A stretch of DNA of 6,628 nt from an uncultured beta proteobacterium (GTDB lineage Bacteria; Pseudomonadota; Gammaproteobacteria; Burkholderiales; Rhodocyclaceae), in the NCBI GenBank assembly GCA_903932755.1, contig CAIZHL010000433.1:1-6628 (forward strand). Direction: 5' to 3'. This document shows positions 1 through 6,282 of this stretch, in pieces (the first letter of the stretch is position 1; each line of letters starts with the position of its first letter). Both the position numbers and the translations under genes were made by a program. The notes under the pieces are model-generated. The model was not told the DNA's origin. It was given only the letters and a program-made list of their open reading frames with translations, and did not search any database.

Positions 1-1446
1 ACCGCTGGCGCGCGCGGTGCACCTGCCAAGGCTCCGGCGGCAGCGGCGCGAGCGCCTTCCGCCAGGGATGCCGCCGCCGGAACAGCCGCCGGCACGACCG
101 CCGATCCGGCACAGGACATGCTGAGTGTCAGCATCGGTCGCGCCTGGCGCATGCAACTGCTGCGCCGCCTCGACGGCGGCCAGCCGGTGATCACGCGAGG
201 CGTGGTCGCCTTGGGCGACGTCGCGCCCGGCATGCCTGAGCGCGGGCTGCTGTTTGCGGTCGATCTGCCGCGCATCGATGTCAATGCATGGCGCGCCCTC
301 TGGCCGACCCAGCCCGGCGGCAACGGCAACGATCAGGAGGCACAACTGCTGCCAACCCTGCCGGCCTTGCTGTTCGATTTGCGCACGACCGACCTTGCCT
401 TGCAGGACAGGAGCTTTCACGATGTGCGCATCAACGGCAGCCATCCCGAAGGTGCCAGCGGCACCCGCTTCGAGCTAAAAAGCCGGGAACTGACCGGCAA
501 CTTCGAGTGGGACGGCGCCGGCAGCGGCAAGCTGAGCGGCCGCATCGGCCAGTTTGCGATTCCCGAAGCGGCCGCCACGCCCGCGGCACTGCAGGCCAAG
601 GCCAGCGAAGTCATGGACCACTTCCCCGCCCTCGACATCACCATCGACCAGCTTTCGTTCAAGGGCCGCCCGCTTGGCACGGTGCGCATTGCCGCGGAAA
701 ACAAGGACGGCTACTGGAACACCCGGATCGACGCGAAGAACGAGGACGGCATGCTGGAGTCCACCGGCCGCTGGCGTCTCAGCTCGACGCAACCGGATAC
801 CCGGGTCGAATTCAAGCTCAGCGCCAGGAGCATCGAAAAGTTCCTGGCGCGAGCCGGCTACCCCGACACGGTGCGGCGCGGAAGCGCCAACCTGAGCGGC
901 AACCTGTCATGGAGCGGTTCACCGTTCTCGATCGCCTATCCGACACTCGCCGGCAACCTCAAGCTCGATGCCGCCAGCGGCCAGTTCGTCAAGCTCGAGC
1001 CCGGCGTCGGGCGCCTGCTGGGCGTGCTCAGCCTGCAGTCCCTGCCGCGGCGCATCACGCTTGATTTCCGCGACGTCTTCAGCGAGGGCTTCGCCTTCGA
1101 CAGCATTACCGGCCAGTTTGCCGTAACGCGCGGCATTCTCGATACCCAGGACCTGCAGATACAGGGCACTTCGGCCAAAGTCCTGATGAGCGGCTCCGTC
1201 GATCTTGCCGGCGAAACGCAAAACCTCAAGGTCCGCGTGCAGCCCGCAGTCGGCGACACGATAGCGATAGGCGCCATGATTGCCAACCCGGTCGCCGGCG
1301 CTGTCGTGTGGGCGGCACAGAAAATACTGAAGGACCCCATCGACCAGGCATTCGCTTTCGAATATGCGGTGACCGGCAGCTGGGCCGACCCGAAGGTGGA
1401 GAAACTCGGCAAACAGCCAGCCAGGGCAGGGGAGGAAGCCAAATGA
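1..1446 (+). CDS. yhdP: YhdP family AsmA-like envelope protein, C-terminal part (5' end outside window)
   Basis: The frame is open from the first base, so the gene starts upstream; 481 C-terminal residues are visible of a family that usually runs to about 1,200-1,400. YhdP is one of the large AsmA-like proteins (with TamB and YdbH) thought to bridge inner and outer membrane and carry phospholipids outward. Visible residues 1-39 are an Ala/Pro/Thr-rich low-complexity stretch. The rest is the repetitive beta-strand pattern of AsmA-like C-terminal regions, with alternating hydrophobic residues and repeated 'L-G-x-L' type turns. The end is the most diagnostic: 'RRITLDFRDVFSEGFAFD', then 'GILDTQDLQIQGTSAKV', then a glycine/alanine-rich hydrophobic 'AIGAMIANPVAGAVVWAAQ', then 'FEYAVTGSWADPKVEKL'. 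An internal ATG at 118 is not the true start. The stop overlaps the start of the following amidase gene. Family assignment is strong; the transport role is knowledge of the family, not visible here. Confidence 0.9.
   Translation, partial: TAGARGAPAKAPAAAARAPSARDAAAGTAAGTTADPAQDMLSVSIGRAWRMQLLRRLDGGQPVITRGVVALGDVAPGMPERGLLFAVDLPRIDVNAWRALWPTQPGGNGNDQEAQLLPTLPALLFDLRTTDLALQDRSFHDVRINGSHPEGASGTRFELKSRELTGNFEWDGAGSGKLSGRIGQFAIPEAAATPAALQAKASEVMDHFPALDITIDQLSFKGRPLGTVRIAAENKDGYWNTRIDAKNEDGMLESTGRWRLSSTQPDTRVEFKLSARSIEKFLARAGYPDTVRRGSANLSGNLSWSGSPFSIAYPTLAGNLKLDAASGQFVKLEPGVGRLLGVLSLQSLPRRITLDFRDVFSEGFAFDSITGQFAVTRGILDTQDLQIQGTSAKVLMSGSVDLAGETQNLKVRVQPAVGDTIAIGAMIANPVAGAVVWAAQKILKDPIDQAFAFEYAVTGSWADPKVEKLGKQPARAGEEAK
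1431..1436 (+). promoter_or_regulatory. Shine-Dalgarno site of the nitrilase-family gene
   Basis: GGAGGA lies inside the last codons of yhdP, 6-7 bases before the ATG at 1443. It settles the start of the amidase gene at the ATGA overlap and argues against the longer in-frame opening at 1308, which would sit deep inside yhdP. Confidence 0.75.
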
Positions 1447-2249
1447 AGGTCACCGCATTGCAGATGATTTCCGGGCCTGACGTGGCGCCCAATCTCGCCA
1501 CCGCCGGCCGCCTGATCGCCGAAGCCGCGACGGCCGGTGCACAACTGGTGGCCCTGCCCGAATACTTCCCGCTGATCGGCGCCAGCGACGTCGATCGACT
1601 CGCCGCGCGCGAAACCGACGGCAGCGGCCCGATCCAGGAGTTCCTCGCCGCTGCTGCACGCAAGCACGGGCTATGGCTGGTCGGCGGCTCGATCCCGCTG
1701 CAGGCCGACGATCCGGCCAAGCTGCGCAACTCCTGCCTGGTATACGACCCCGAAGGCCGGCGCGTCGCGCGCTACGACAAGATCCACCTGTTCGGCTTTC
1801 GCAAGGGCGCCGAAGCCTACGACGAAGCGGCGACCATCGAGCGCGGCGACCGGATCGTGGCCTTCGACATGCCGGTCGGCCCGCATTTGCTCCGCGTCGG
1901 CCTCGCCATCTGCTACGACCTGCGCTTTCCCGAACTTTTTCGCGCCCAAGGCACTCTTGACCTGATGGTGCTGCCCGCCGCCTTCACCGAGACCACCGGC
2001 CGCGCCCACTGGGAAATGCTGTTGCGCGCGCGTGCCGTCGAGAACCAGTGCTACGTGCTGGCCTCCGCGCAGGGCGGGCTGCATCCCACGGGGCGCATGA
2101 CGCACGGCAATTCCATGGTGATCGATCCCTGGGGCGAGGTCGTCGCCCGCATGGACAAGGGCGAGGGCATCGTTGTCGCCGAGCTCGACCCGCAACGCAT
2201 CAGTGACACCCGCGCCAGCCTGCCGGCGCTGAAACACCGCATACTGTAG
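1443..2249 (+). CDS. Carbon-nitrogen hydrolase, Nit1/deaminated glutathione amidase type
   Basis: A 268-residue protein of the nitrilase superfamily, the usual length for the Nit1 branch. The catalytic triad is all present: Glu40 in 'ALPEYFPL', Lys113 in 'RYDKIHLF' and Cys157 in '[13 protein letters not shown]'. The sequence around the cysteine is the Nit1-type signature, and the '[13 protein letters not shown]' segment near residue 225 is also typical. Characterised Nit1 enzymes hydrolyse deaminated glutathione, a side product of transaminases, to 2-oxoglutarate and cysteinylglycine; omega-amidase or another small amide hydrolase remains possible, since substrate cannot be read from the motifs. 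The protein has no signal peptide and should be cytosolic. Start at 1443 is chosen because it overlaps the yhdP stop (ATGA) and has a well-placed GGAGGA; the protein then begins 'MKVTALQM', as expected for the first beta strand. The arrangement implies translational coupling to yhdP. Confidence 0.92.
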   Translation: MKVTALQMISGPDVAPNLATAGRLIAEAATAGAQLVALPEYFPLIGASDVDRLAARETDGSGPIQEFLAAAARKHGLWLVGGSIPLQADDPAKLRNSCLVYDPEGRRVARYDKIHLFGFRKGAEAYDEAATIERGDRIVAFDMPVGPHLLRVGLAICYDLRFPELFRAQGTLDLMVLPAAFTETTGRAHWEMLLRARAVENQCYVLASAQGGLHPTGRMTHGNSMVIDPWGEVVARMDKGEGIVVAELDPQRISDTRASLPALKHRIL

Positions 2250-2258
2250 GAACCATTC

Positions 2259-2263
2259 GAGGA
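2259..2263 (+). promoter_or_regulatory. Shine-Dalgarno site of tldD
   Basis: GAGGA sits 5 bases before the tldD ATG at 2269, in the 19-base gap after the amidase stop. No promoter fits in this gap, so tldD is probably transcribed with the genes before it. Confidence 0.65.
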
Positions 2264-2268
2264 AAGCC

Positions 2269-3726
2269 ATGAACGCTCCCGCCAGCCCCATCCCCCATTT
2301 CGAGATCGCCGAACAGACCCTGCTCAAGCCGCACGGCCTGGCGCCGCACCAGCTGGAGCGCGTCTTCGGCCAGTTGTTCGGCAACCACGTCGATTACGCC
2401 GACCTGTATTTCCAGTACGCACGCTCGGAGGCCTGGAGCCTCGAAGAGGGCATCGTCAAGTCGGGCAGCTTCAATATCGAACAGGGCGTCGGCGTGCGCG
2501 CAATTTCAGGCGAGAAAACCGCCTTCGCCTATTCCGACGACATCAGCCTGGCCGCGCTGCAGGCTGCCGCCAACACCACGCGCGCGATCGCCGCGGCAGG
2601 AGCGCAGCACGCGGCCCCGCAGTTGCGGCGACGCACCCAGCCGGCGGCGCTCTACGCCGGCAATGATCCGATCGCGTCGCTCGACGATGCGGCCAAGGTG
2701 AAGCTGCTGGAACGCCTCGAAGCCATGGCGCGCGCCGCCGACCCGCGCGTCAGGGAAGTCATGGCCCATATCGCCGGCACCTGGGAAGTGGTGCTGGTGG
2801 CGCGCTCCGACGGCCAGATGGCGGCCGACGTGCGGCCGCTGGTGCGCGTTTCGATCACCGTGATCATGGAGCAGCACGGCCGGCGCGAGCAGGGTTCGTC
2901 CGGCGGCGGCGGACGCTTCGACTACGCCTATTTCAGCGATGCCGTGCTGAAGGACTATGCCGAGCGCGCGGTGCACCAGGCCAGCGTCAACCTTGCCGCC
3001 AAGCCGGCGCCCGCCGGGGAAATGACCGTGGTGCTCGGCCCCGGCTGGCCCGGCATCCTGTTGCACGAAGCGGTCGGCCACGGCCTCGAAGGCGACTTCA
3101 ACCGCAAGGGCAGTTCGACCTTCGCCGGACGCATCGGCCAGCGCGTCGCCGCAAAGGGCGTCACGGTCGTCGATGACGGCACGATAGCCGACCGCCGCGG
3201 CTCGCTGACGGTCGACGACGAAGGCAACCCGACGCAACGCACCGTGCTGATCGAAGACGGCATCCTCGTCGGCTACCTGCAGGACACCCTGAATGCGCGC
3301 CTGATGGGCGTTCCGGTCACCGGCAACGGCCGCCGCGAATCCTTCGCCCACCTGCCGTTGCCGCGCATGACCAACACTGCCATGATGAACGGCAGCCACG
3401 ACCCGCAGGAAATCATCAAGTCGGTGAAGAAGGGCCTCTATGCCGCCAATTTCGGCGGCGGCCAGGTGGACATCACCAGCGGCAAATTCGTCTTCTCGAC
3501 CGCCGAGGCCTACCTGATCGAAAACGGGAAAATCACCACCCCGGTCAAGGGCGCCACACTGATCGGCAGCGGGCCCGAAGCGATGATGCGCGTCTCGATG
3601 ATCGGTGACGACATGGCGCTCGATTCGGGCGTCGGCACCTGCGGCAAGGAAGGCCAGAGCGTGCCGGTCGGCGTCGGCCAGCCGACAGTGCGCATCGACG
3701 GGCTGACGGTGGGCGGGACCGGTTAG
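2269..3726 (+). CDS. tldD: TldD metalloprotease subunit
   Basis: A complete 485-residue TldD (Escherichia coli TldD is 481). TldD and its paralogue TldE (PmbA) form a heterodimeric cytosolic zinc protease that removes the microcin B17 leader peptide and degrades unfolded peptides such as the CcdA antitoxin; TldD carries the active site. The metal-binding HExxxH motif is His266-Glu267-Ala-Val-Gly-His271, followed by 'GLEGDF'. The conserved C-terminal cysteine that completes the metal site is Cys458 in 'GVGTCGKEGQSVPVGVGQP'. The N-terminal half has the family pattern 'YADLYFQ', 'EEGIVKSGSF', 'GVGVRAISGEKTAFAYSDD'. All expected active-site residues are present, so it should be functional. The partner tldE/pmbA is not in the window; it is commonly encoded elsewhere. 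The gene ends the plus-strand operon and converges with the diguanylate cyclase gene 41 bases away. Confidence 0.97.
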   Translation: MNAPASPIPHFEIAEQTLLKPHGLAPHQLERVFGQLFGNHVDYADLYFQYARSEAWSLEEGIVKSGSFNIEQGVGVRAISGEKTAFAYSDDISLAALQAAANTTRAIAAAGAQHAAPQLRRRTQPAALYAGNDPIASLDDAAKVKLLERLEAMARAADPRVREVMAHIAGTWEVVLVARSDGQMAADVRPLVRVSITVIMEQHGRREQGSSGGGGRFDYAYFSDAVLKDYAERAVHQASVNLAAKPAPAGEMTVVLGPGWPGILLHEAVGHGLEGDFNRKGSSTFAGRIGQRVAAKGVTVVDDGTIADRRGSLTVDDEGNPTQRTVLIEDGILVGYLQDTLNARLMGVPVTGNGRRESFAHLPLPRMTNTAMMNGSHDPQEIIKSVKKGLYAANFGGGQVDITSGKFVFSTAEAYLIENGKITTPVKGATLIGSGPEAMMRVSMIGDDMALDSGVGTCGKEGQSVPVGVGQPTVRIDGLTVGGTG

Positions 3727-3761
3727 GGTCCGCTCACACCCGGGCGGCGATTGATTGCGGC

Positions 3762-3777
3762 CGCGCCTTAAGGCGCG
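3762..3777. terminator. Perfect 16-bp palindrome at convergent gene ends, possible terminator hairpin
   Basis: CGCGCCTTAAGGCGCG is a perfect palindrome. As RNA it can fold from either strand into a six-pair all-GC stem with a four-base UUAA loop. It lies just past the tldD stop and contains the TAA stop of the minus-strand cyclase gene. A second, overlapping stem (GCGGC at 3744-3748 with GCCGC at 3760-3764) could compete with it. No T-run follows on either strand, so it is not a canonical intrinsic terminator; it could instead be a 3'-end stabilising hairpin, or just a consequence of GC-rich sequence. Position between convergent genes is the main argument. Confidence 0.35.
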
Positions 3778-4712
3778 ACTTCGACCCTGTCGCGGCCGCC
3801 TGCCTTTGCGCGCCGCAACGCGGCGTCGGCGCGGGAAATCAACCCGTCAAGCACTTCGCCCGGCAACATCCGAGCCACACCGCAACTCAGCGTGACGCCC
3901 TCGCCCGTCTGCAGTCCACTGCCGATCGCCACCAGTTCGCGCAAGCGTTCGGCGATAGGCAGGGCATCCTCCAGGCTGGCCTGTGGCAGCAGAATCACGA
4001 ATTCCTCGCCGCCATATCGGGCGATCAGGTCCTGGGCGCGCAAGCCGTCGGCCAGGCGGTGGGCCATGCGCCGCAACACGGCATCGCCGGCAAGGTGGCC
4101 GAAGCGGTCGTTGAAGCTGCGGAACAGGTCGATATCGGCGATCACCAGGCACAACGGGCTTTCATCCCTCTCGCAGCGGGCCATGGCGCGAGGAAATGCA
4201 TCCAGCAGCCAGCGCCGGTTGTGGATCCCGGTGAGGGCGTCGACCCGTCCCGCCTCTTCGAATTCGAGGCTGCGCGCCTGCATGGCCACCAGCGCCTGGT
4301 TGCTGTTGCGGACGCGGCCGGTAATGATGGCCAGAAGGTTGCGCGCCACGCCGTGCGAGCAGTCGACCAGGGACCAGACCACATCGTGCGGCACCGCAAG
4401 AAGCCTGGTGTCCCGCGCCGCCAGCACCAGGGCCGAAGCCGTCTGGCCGTCCAGCAGCGACATCTCGCCGACGCAGTCGCCCTCGCCGAGCACCGCATGC
4501 TCGGGCAGGTCGCCGTCGTTCAGATAGACCCGCAGTTCGCCATCGAGAATCAGGTACAAATGCTCATTGGCTGCGCCGGGCTCAAGCAGGTGCTCGCCGC
4601 GTTCCAGCGTCCTTTCGCCGATGCGTTCGAAGAGGTGCCCGACGCTTTCGAGGCCGACACCGAGAAACAACTGGGAACGTTCAAGGTACTGGCGGACCAG
4701 GCTGTCGATCAT
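3768..4712 (-). CDS. Diguanylate cyclase with N-terminal cyclic-nucleotide-binding-like domain
   Basis: A 314-residue protein with no signal peptide or membrane segment. Residues about 15-135 form a CRP/PKA-type cyclic-nucleotide-binding fold: 'LLEPGAANEHLYLILDGELRVY' (43-63) and the cassette 'GEGDCVGEMSLLDGQTASA' (76-94). Residues about 155-310 are a GGDEF domain making cyclic di-GMP from two GTP. It has 'DALTGIHNRR' (158-167), metal-binding Asp193 in 'ADIDLF', 'FNDRFGHLAGD' (200-210), the active-site loop GGEEF (234-238), and an inhibitory I-site RAQD (225-228) exactly five residues before it. Catalysis and product feedback should therefore be intact. The nucleotide cassette is unusual: the Glu of 'GE' is kept but the phosphate-binding Arg is replaced by Ala92, so it may sense something other than cAMP or act only as a structural or dimerising domain. 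The gene lies 67 bases after the CinA-like gene and has a modest ribosome site (AGGCAGGT, 4719-4726). Confidence 0.93.
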   Translation of the reverse strand: MIDSLVRQYLERSQLFLGVGLESVGHLFERIGERTLERGEHLLEPGAANEHLYLILDGELRVYLNDGDLPEHAVLGEGDCVGEMSLLDGQTASALVLAARDTRLLAVPHDVVWSLVDCSHGVARNLLAIITGRVRNSNQALVAMQARSLEFEEAGRVDALTGIHNRRWLLDAFPRAMARCERDESPLCLVIADIDLFRSFNDRFGHLAGDAVLRRMAHRLADGLRAQDLIARYGGEEFVILLPQASLEDALPIAERLRELVAIGSGLQTGEGVTLSCGVARMLPGEVLDGLISRADAALRRAKAGGRDRVEVAP

Positions 4713-4718
4713 GGCGCT

Positions 4719-4726
4719 ACCTGCCT
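4719..4726 (-). promoter_or_regulatory. Probable Shine-Dalgarno site of the diguanylate cyclase gene
   Basis: On the minus strand AGGCAGGT precedes the ATG at 4712 by about 6 bases. It is an imperfect site, so the gene may be translated at a moderate level. The rest of the 67-base gap (4713-4779) shows no convincing -35/-10 pair; a TATCCT on the minus strand is the only -10-like element and lacks a good -35. Confidence 0.4.
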
Positions 4727-4779
4727 TTCATGACTCCGAAGCGGACAGGATAATTCAAACAGCCCCGGCCTTCACAGCA

Positions 4780-5550
4780 CTATTTCTCGTCGCAGGCATA
4801 ACCGAGCGTGGCGACTTCGCGCCGCATCAGCTCCATCGCCGCAGGCACCTGCTGCGGATCGCCGCGCACGCCGAGCTCGACGTGGCGCCCGACGTCGGCC
4901 GAACCGAGGAAGGGCAGGCTGAACACCTTGAGCCCCGGATACTCGGCCTCGATTTTCAGCATCAGCGGCGTCAGCGTGCTTTCGATGCCCTTCCAGACCA
5001 GGATCGCCGCCTCCGCCGACGGTCGCCGGTTGAAGCGATCGGCATAGTAGGTGTCGAGCACCCATTCGATCATCGGCCAGGCCATTTGCGGAAAGCCGGG
5101 CACGAAGTGGTGGTCGCCCAGGGAAAAACCGGGAATGCGGTTGAAGGGGTTGGGGATGATGCGGCTGCCGGCGGGGAAGCGCCCCATGTCGAGCGCATAG
5201 TCGGTGACTTCGCGGCCGATCTCGGCATAGCGCGTGCGAATCTCGCGGTCCGCATCCGGGTGCAGCACCAGTTCGGTCCCGGCCGCCGCCGACGCCGCCT
5301 GGCGCGTGTGGTCGTCCGGCGTATTGCCGATGCCGCCGCAGCTGAAGACAATGTCGCCGGAAGCAAAACTGCGGCGCAGCGTTTCAGTCAGCCGTTCGCG
5401 ATTGTCGCCGTGATACAAGGCCCAGTCGAGCGTCAGTCCGCGCGCGGCGAGCAGTTCGACAATTTTGGCGAAATGCTTGTCCTGGCGCCGGCCGAGCGTG
5501 ATCTCGTCGCCGATGATGAGCGCGCCGATGCCCTGTAAATTGCCGTTCAT
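4780..5550 (-). CDS. CinA-like molybdopterin-binding-domain protein (short form)
   Basis: A 256-residue protein with the MoCF/MoaB-Mog fold that also forms the N-terminal half of CinA. It opens with 'IGALIIGDEITLGRRQDKHF' (8-27), the usual first strand and helix of this family, and has the glycine-rich motif 'CGGIGNTPDDHTR' (71-83), equivalent to the GGxGxTxDD signature of the domain. 'NPFNRIPGF' and 'HHFVPGFPQMAWPM' are further family blocks. The C-terminal nicotinamide-nucleotide amidase domain of full CinA is absent, so this is the stand-alone type often annotated as competence/damage-inducible protein A or molybdopterin-binding protein. Its biochemical role is unknown; the fold suggests binding a pterin or nucleotide, and ADP-ribose or FAD-type pyrophosphatase activity has been described for relatives. 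The start at 5550 overlaps the EI24 gene stop (ATGA) and has a strong AAGGAGG. The longer opening at 5787 would add 79 unrelated residues. Confidence 0.88.
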   Translation of the reverse strand: MNGNLQGIGALIIGDEITLGRRQDKHFAKIVELLAARGLTLDWALYHGDNRERLTETLRRSFASGDIVFSCGGIGNTPDDHTRQAASAAAGTELVLHPDADREIRTRYAEIGREVTDYALDMGRFPAGSRIIPNPFNRIPGFSLGDHHFVPGFPQMAWPMIEWVLDTYYADRFNRRPSAEAAILVWKGIESTLTPLMLKIEAEYPGLKVFSLPFLGSADVGRHVELGVRGDPQQVPAAMELMRREVATLGYACDEK

Positions 5551-6260
5551 AAAACCACGCCTCCTTCCTGACGCCGGCGGCGCAGGGCCGCCAGGCCTAG
5601 ATGCACGAAAACCAGCGCCGCAAACGCCGGCGCCAGCAGATTGAACAGCGGCACATAGGCCGCTGCGGCCGTTGCCAGCCCGGCCATGTAGAAACGCTTG
5701 CGATGCTCTCGCACCAGGAGCTGCAATTCGCTTTGCGTCGCATGTTCGGCCAGGGCATCGAAGCGGAAAGTGCGCTGATTCAGCCAACTGCTCAAAAGCA
5801 GCGGCAATACCAGCAGCGCGCCGGGAATCAGCAGCAGGGGCAGCATCACGAGGCTGGCGACGAGGAAAACCGCCCCGGCCCAGAGCGTGTTGCCCAGGCT
5901 GCCCCAGAACACATTTTCGCCGTGACGTCCGAGATCCGGGTAATCATGCGCCGCCACCAGGTTGATCAGGCGCGGCAGGGCGAACACCGCAACCAGCAGG
6001 ATGGCGGTGATGTAGGTCAGCGCGGCGAAGGCCGCCAGCAGCAGGAATACCGCCGCCCACTGCGCCACCCACTCCCAGCCCGCCCAGGGCAGCCCCGGCA
6101 CGATGCGCTCCATCAGCGCAAGGCCATGCGCCCATGCCGCGAAGCCGATGGCGATCCACAGCAGCAGCGCCGCCAGCGGCGGCCACAGGGCATGCCAGAG
6201 CACCGCAGGCCGCGTCAGATCGCGCAGCGATTTTGTTAATGCGGCAACTACTTCAAGCAT
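5547..6260 (-). CDS. EI24 domain-containing multi-pass inner membrane protein
   Basis: A 237-residue hydrophobic protein of the EI24/CysZ-like family. From the chosen start, membrane segments are visible at roughly 22-45, 65-95, 118-156 (probably a re-entrant or paired helix with 'MLPLLLIPGALLVLPLLLSS') and 193-225. Before the last segment is a soluble stretch with 'FRFDALAEHAT' and 'REHRKRFYMAGL', followed by 'YVPLFNLLAPAFAALVFVHLGL', the most recognisable block of the family, and a basic tail (RRRR) that should be cytoplasmic. CysZ itself is a sulfate channel, but most EI24 proteins in this lineage are uncharacterised and there are no sulfur-assimilation genes here, so I do not assign transport. 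I prefer the ATG at 6260 over the one at 6266, because GAAGGA sits 5 bases before the former and touches the latter. It lies 22 bases after hrpA and overlaps the next gene by 4 bases. Confidence 0.88.
   Translation of the reverse strand: MLEVVAALTKSLRDLTRPAVLWHALWPPLAALLLWIAIGFAAWAHGLALMERIVPGLPWAGWEWVAQWAAVFLLLAAFAALTYITAILLVAVFALPRLINLVAAHDYPDLGRHGENVFWGSLGNTLWAGAVFLVASLVMLPLLLIPGALLVLPLLLSSWLNQRTFRFDALAEHATQSELQLLVREHRKRFYMAGLATAAAAYVPLFNLLAPAFAALVFVHLGLAALRRRRQEGGVVL
5560..5566 (-). promoter_or_regulatory. Strong Shine-Dalgarno site of the CinA-like gene
   Basis: AAGGAGG on the minus strand, 9 bases before the ATG at 5550 and inside the last codons of the EI24-type gene. It fixes the start at the ATGA overlap and suggests the gene is translated efficiently, not merely by read-through from its neighbour. 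Confidence 0.7.
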
Positions 6261-6265
6261 CGCCA

Positions 6266-6271
6266 TCCTTC
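6266..6271 (-). promoter_or_regulatory. Shine-Dalgarno site that decides the EI24 gene start
   Basis: GAAGGA on the minus strand ends 5 bases before the ATG at 6260. The ATG at 6266 would overlap this site, so the shorter protein, beginning 'MLEVVAAL', is the better call; the difference is only two residues. Confidence 0.6.
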
Positions 6272-6282
6272 ATCGAAAAGTC

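Noticed and set aside
1308..1442. 45-residue N-terminal extension of the nitrilase-family protein
   Set aside because: It lies inside yhdP in another frame; the nitrilase fold begins at 'MKVTALQM' and the ribosome site supports 1443.
2506..3399. 297-codon minus-strand open frame inside tldD
   Set aside because: It lies wholly antisense to tldD, whose catalytic motifs are intact, and its translation shows no known domain.
4713..4779. Promoter for the diguanylate cyclase gene in the 67-base gap
   Set aside because: Only a weak TATCCT on the minus strand resembles a -10 box and no acceptable -35 lies 16-18 bases before it, so I cannot support a call.
4567..5538. 323-codon plus-strand open frame across the cyclase start and the CinA-like gene
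   Set aside because: It is antisense to two well-supported genes, starts inside the cyclase gene, has no recognisable family pattern and has the Arg/Ala/His-rich composition typical of reverse frames in GC-rich DNA.
5551..5787. 79-residue N-terminal extension of the CinA-like protein
   Set aside because: It overlaps the EI24 coding region in another frame, is Ala/Gly/Pro/Arg-rich with no homology pattern, and the ATG at 5550 has a strong ribosome site.
5601..6239. Gln/Arg-rich plus-strand open frame opposite the EI24 gene
   Set aside because: The glutamines are simply CAG read opposite the CTG leucine codons of a membrane protein; there is no independent support.
6253..6273. Six-codon minus-strand reading frame (MKDGDA) overlapping the EI24 start, as a possible leader peptide
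   Set aside because: It has no ribosome site of its own and no pausing motif or alternative hairpins; it arises from the GATGAAGGATGGCGATG run at the gene start.
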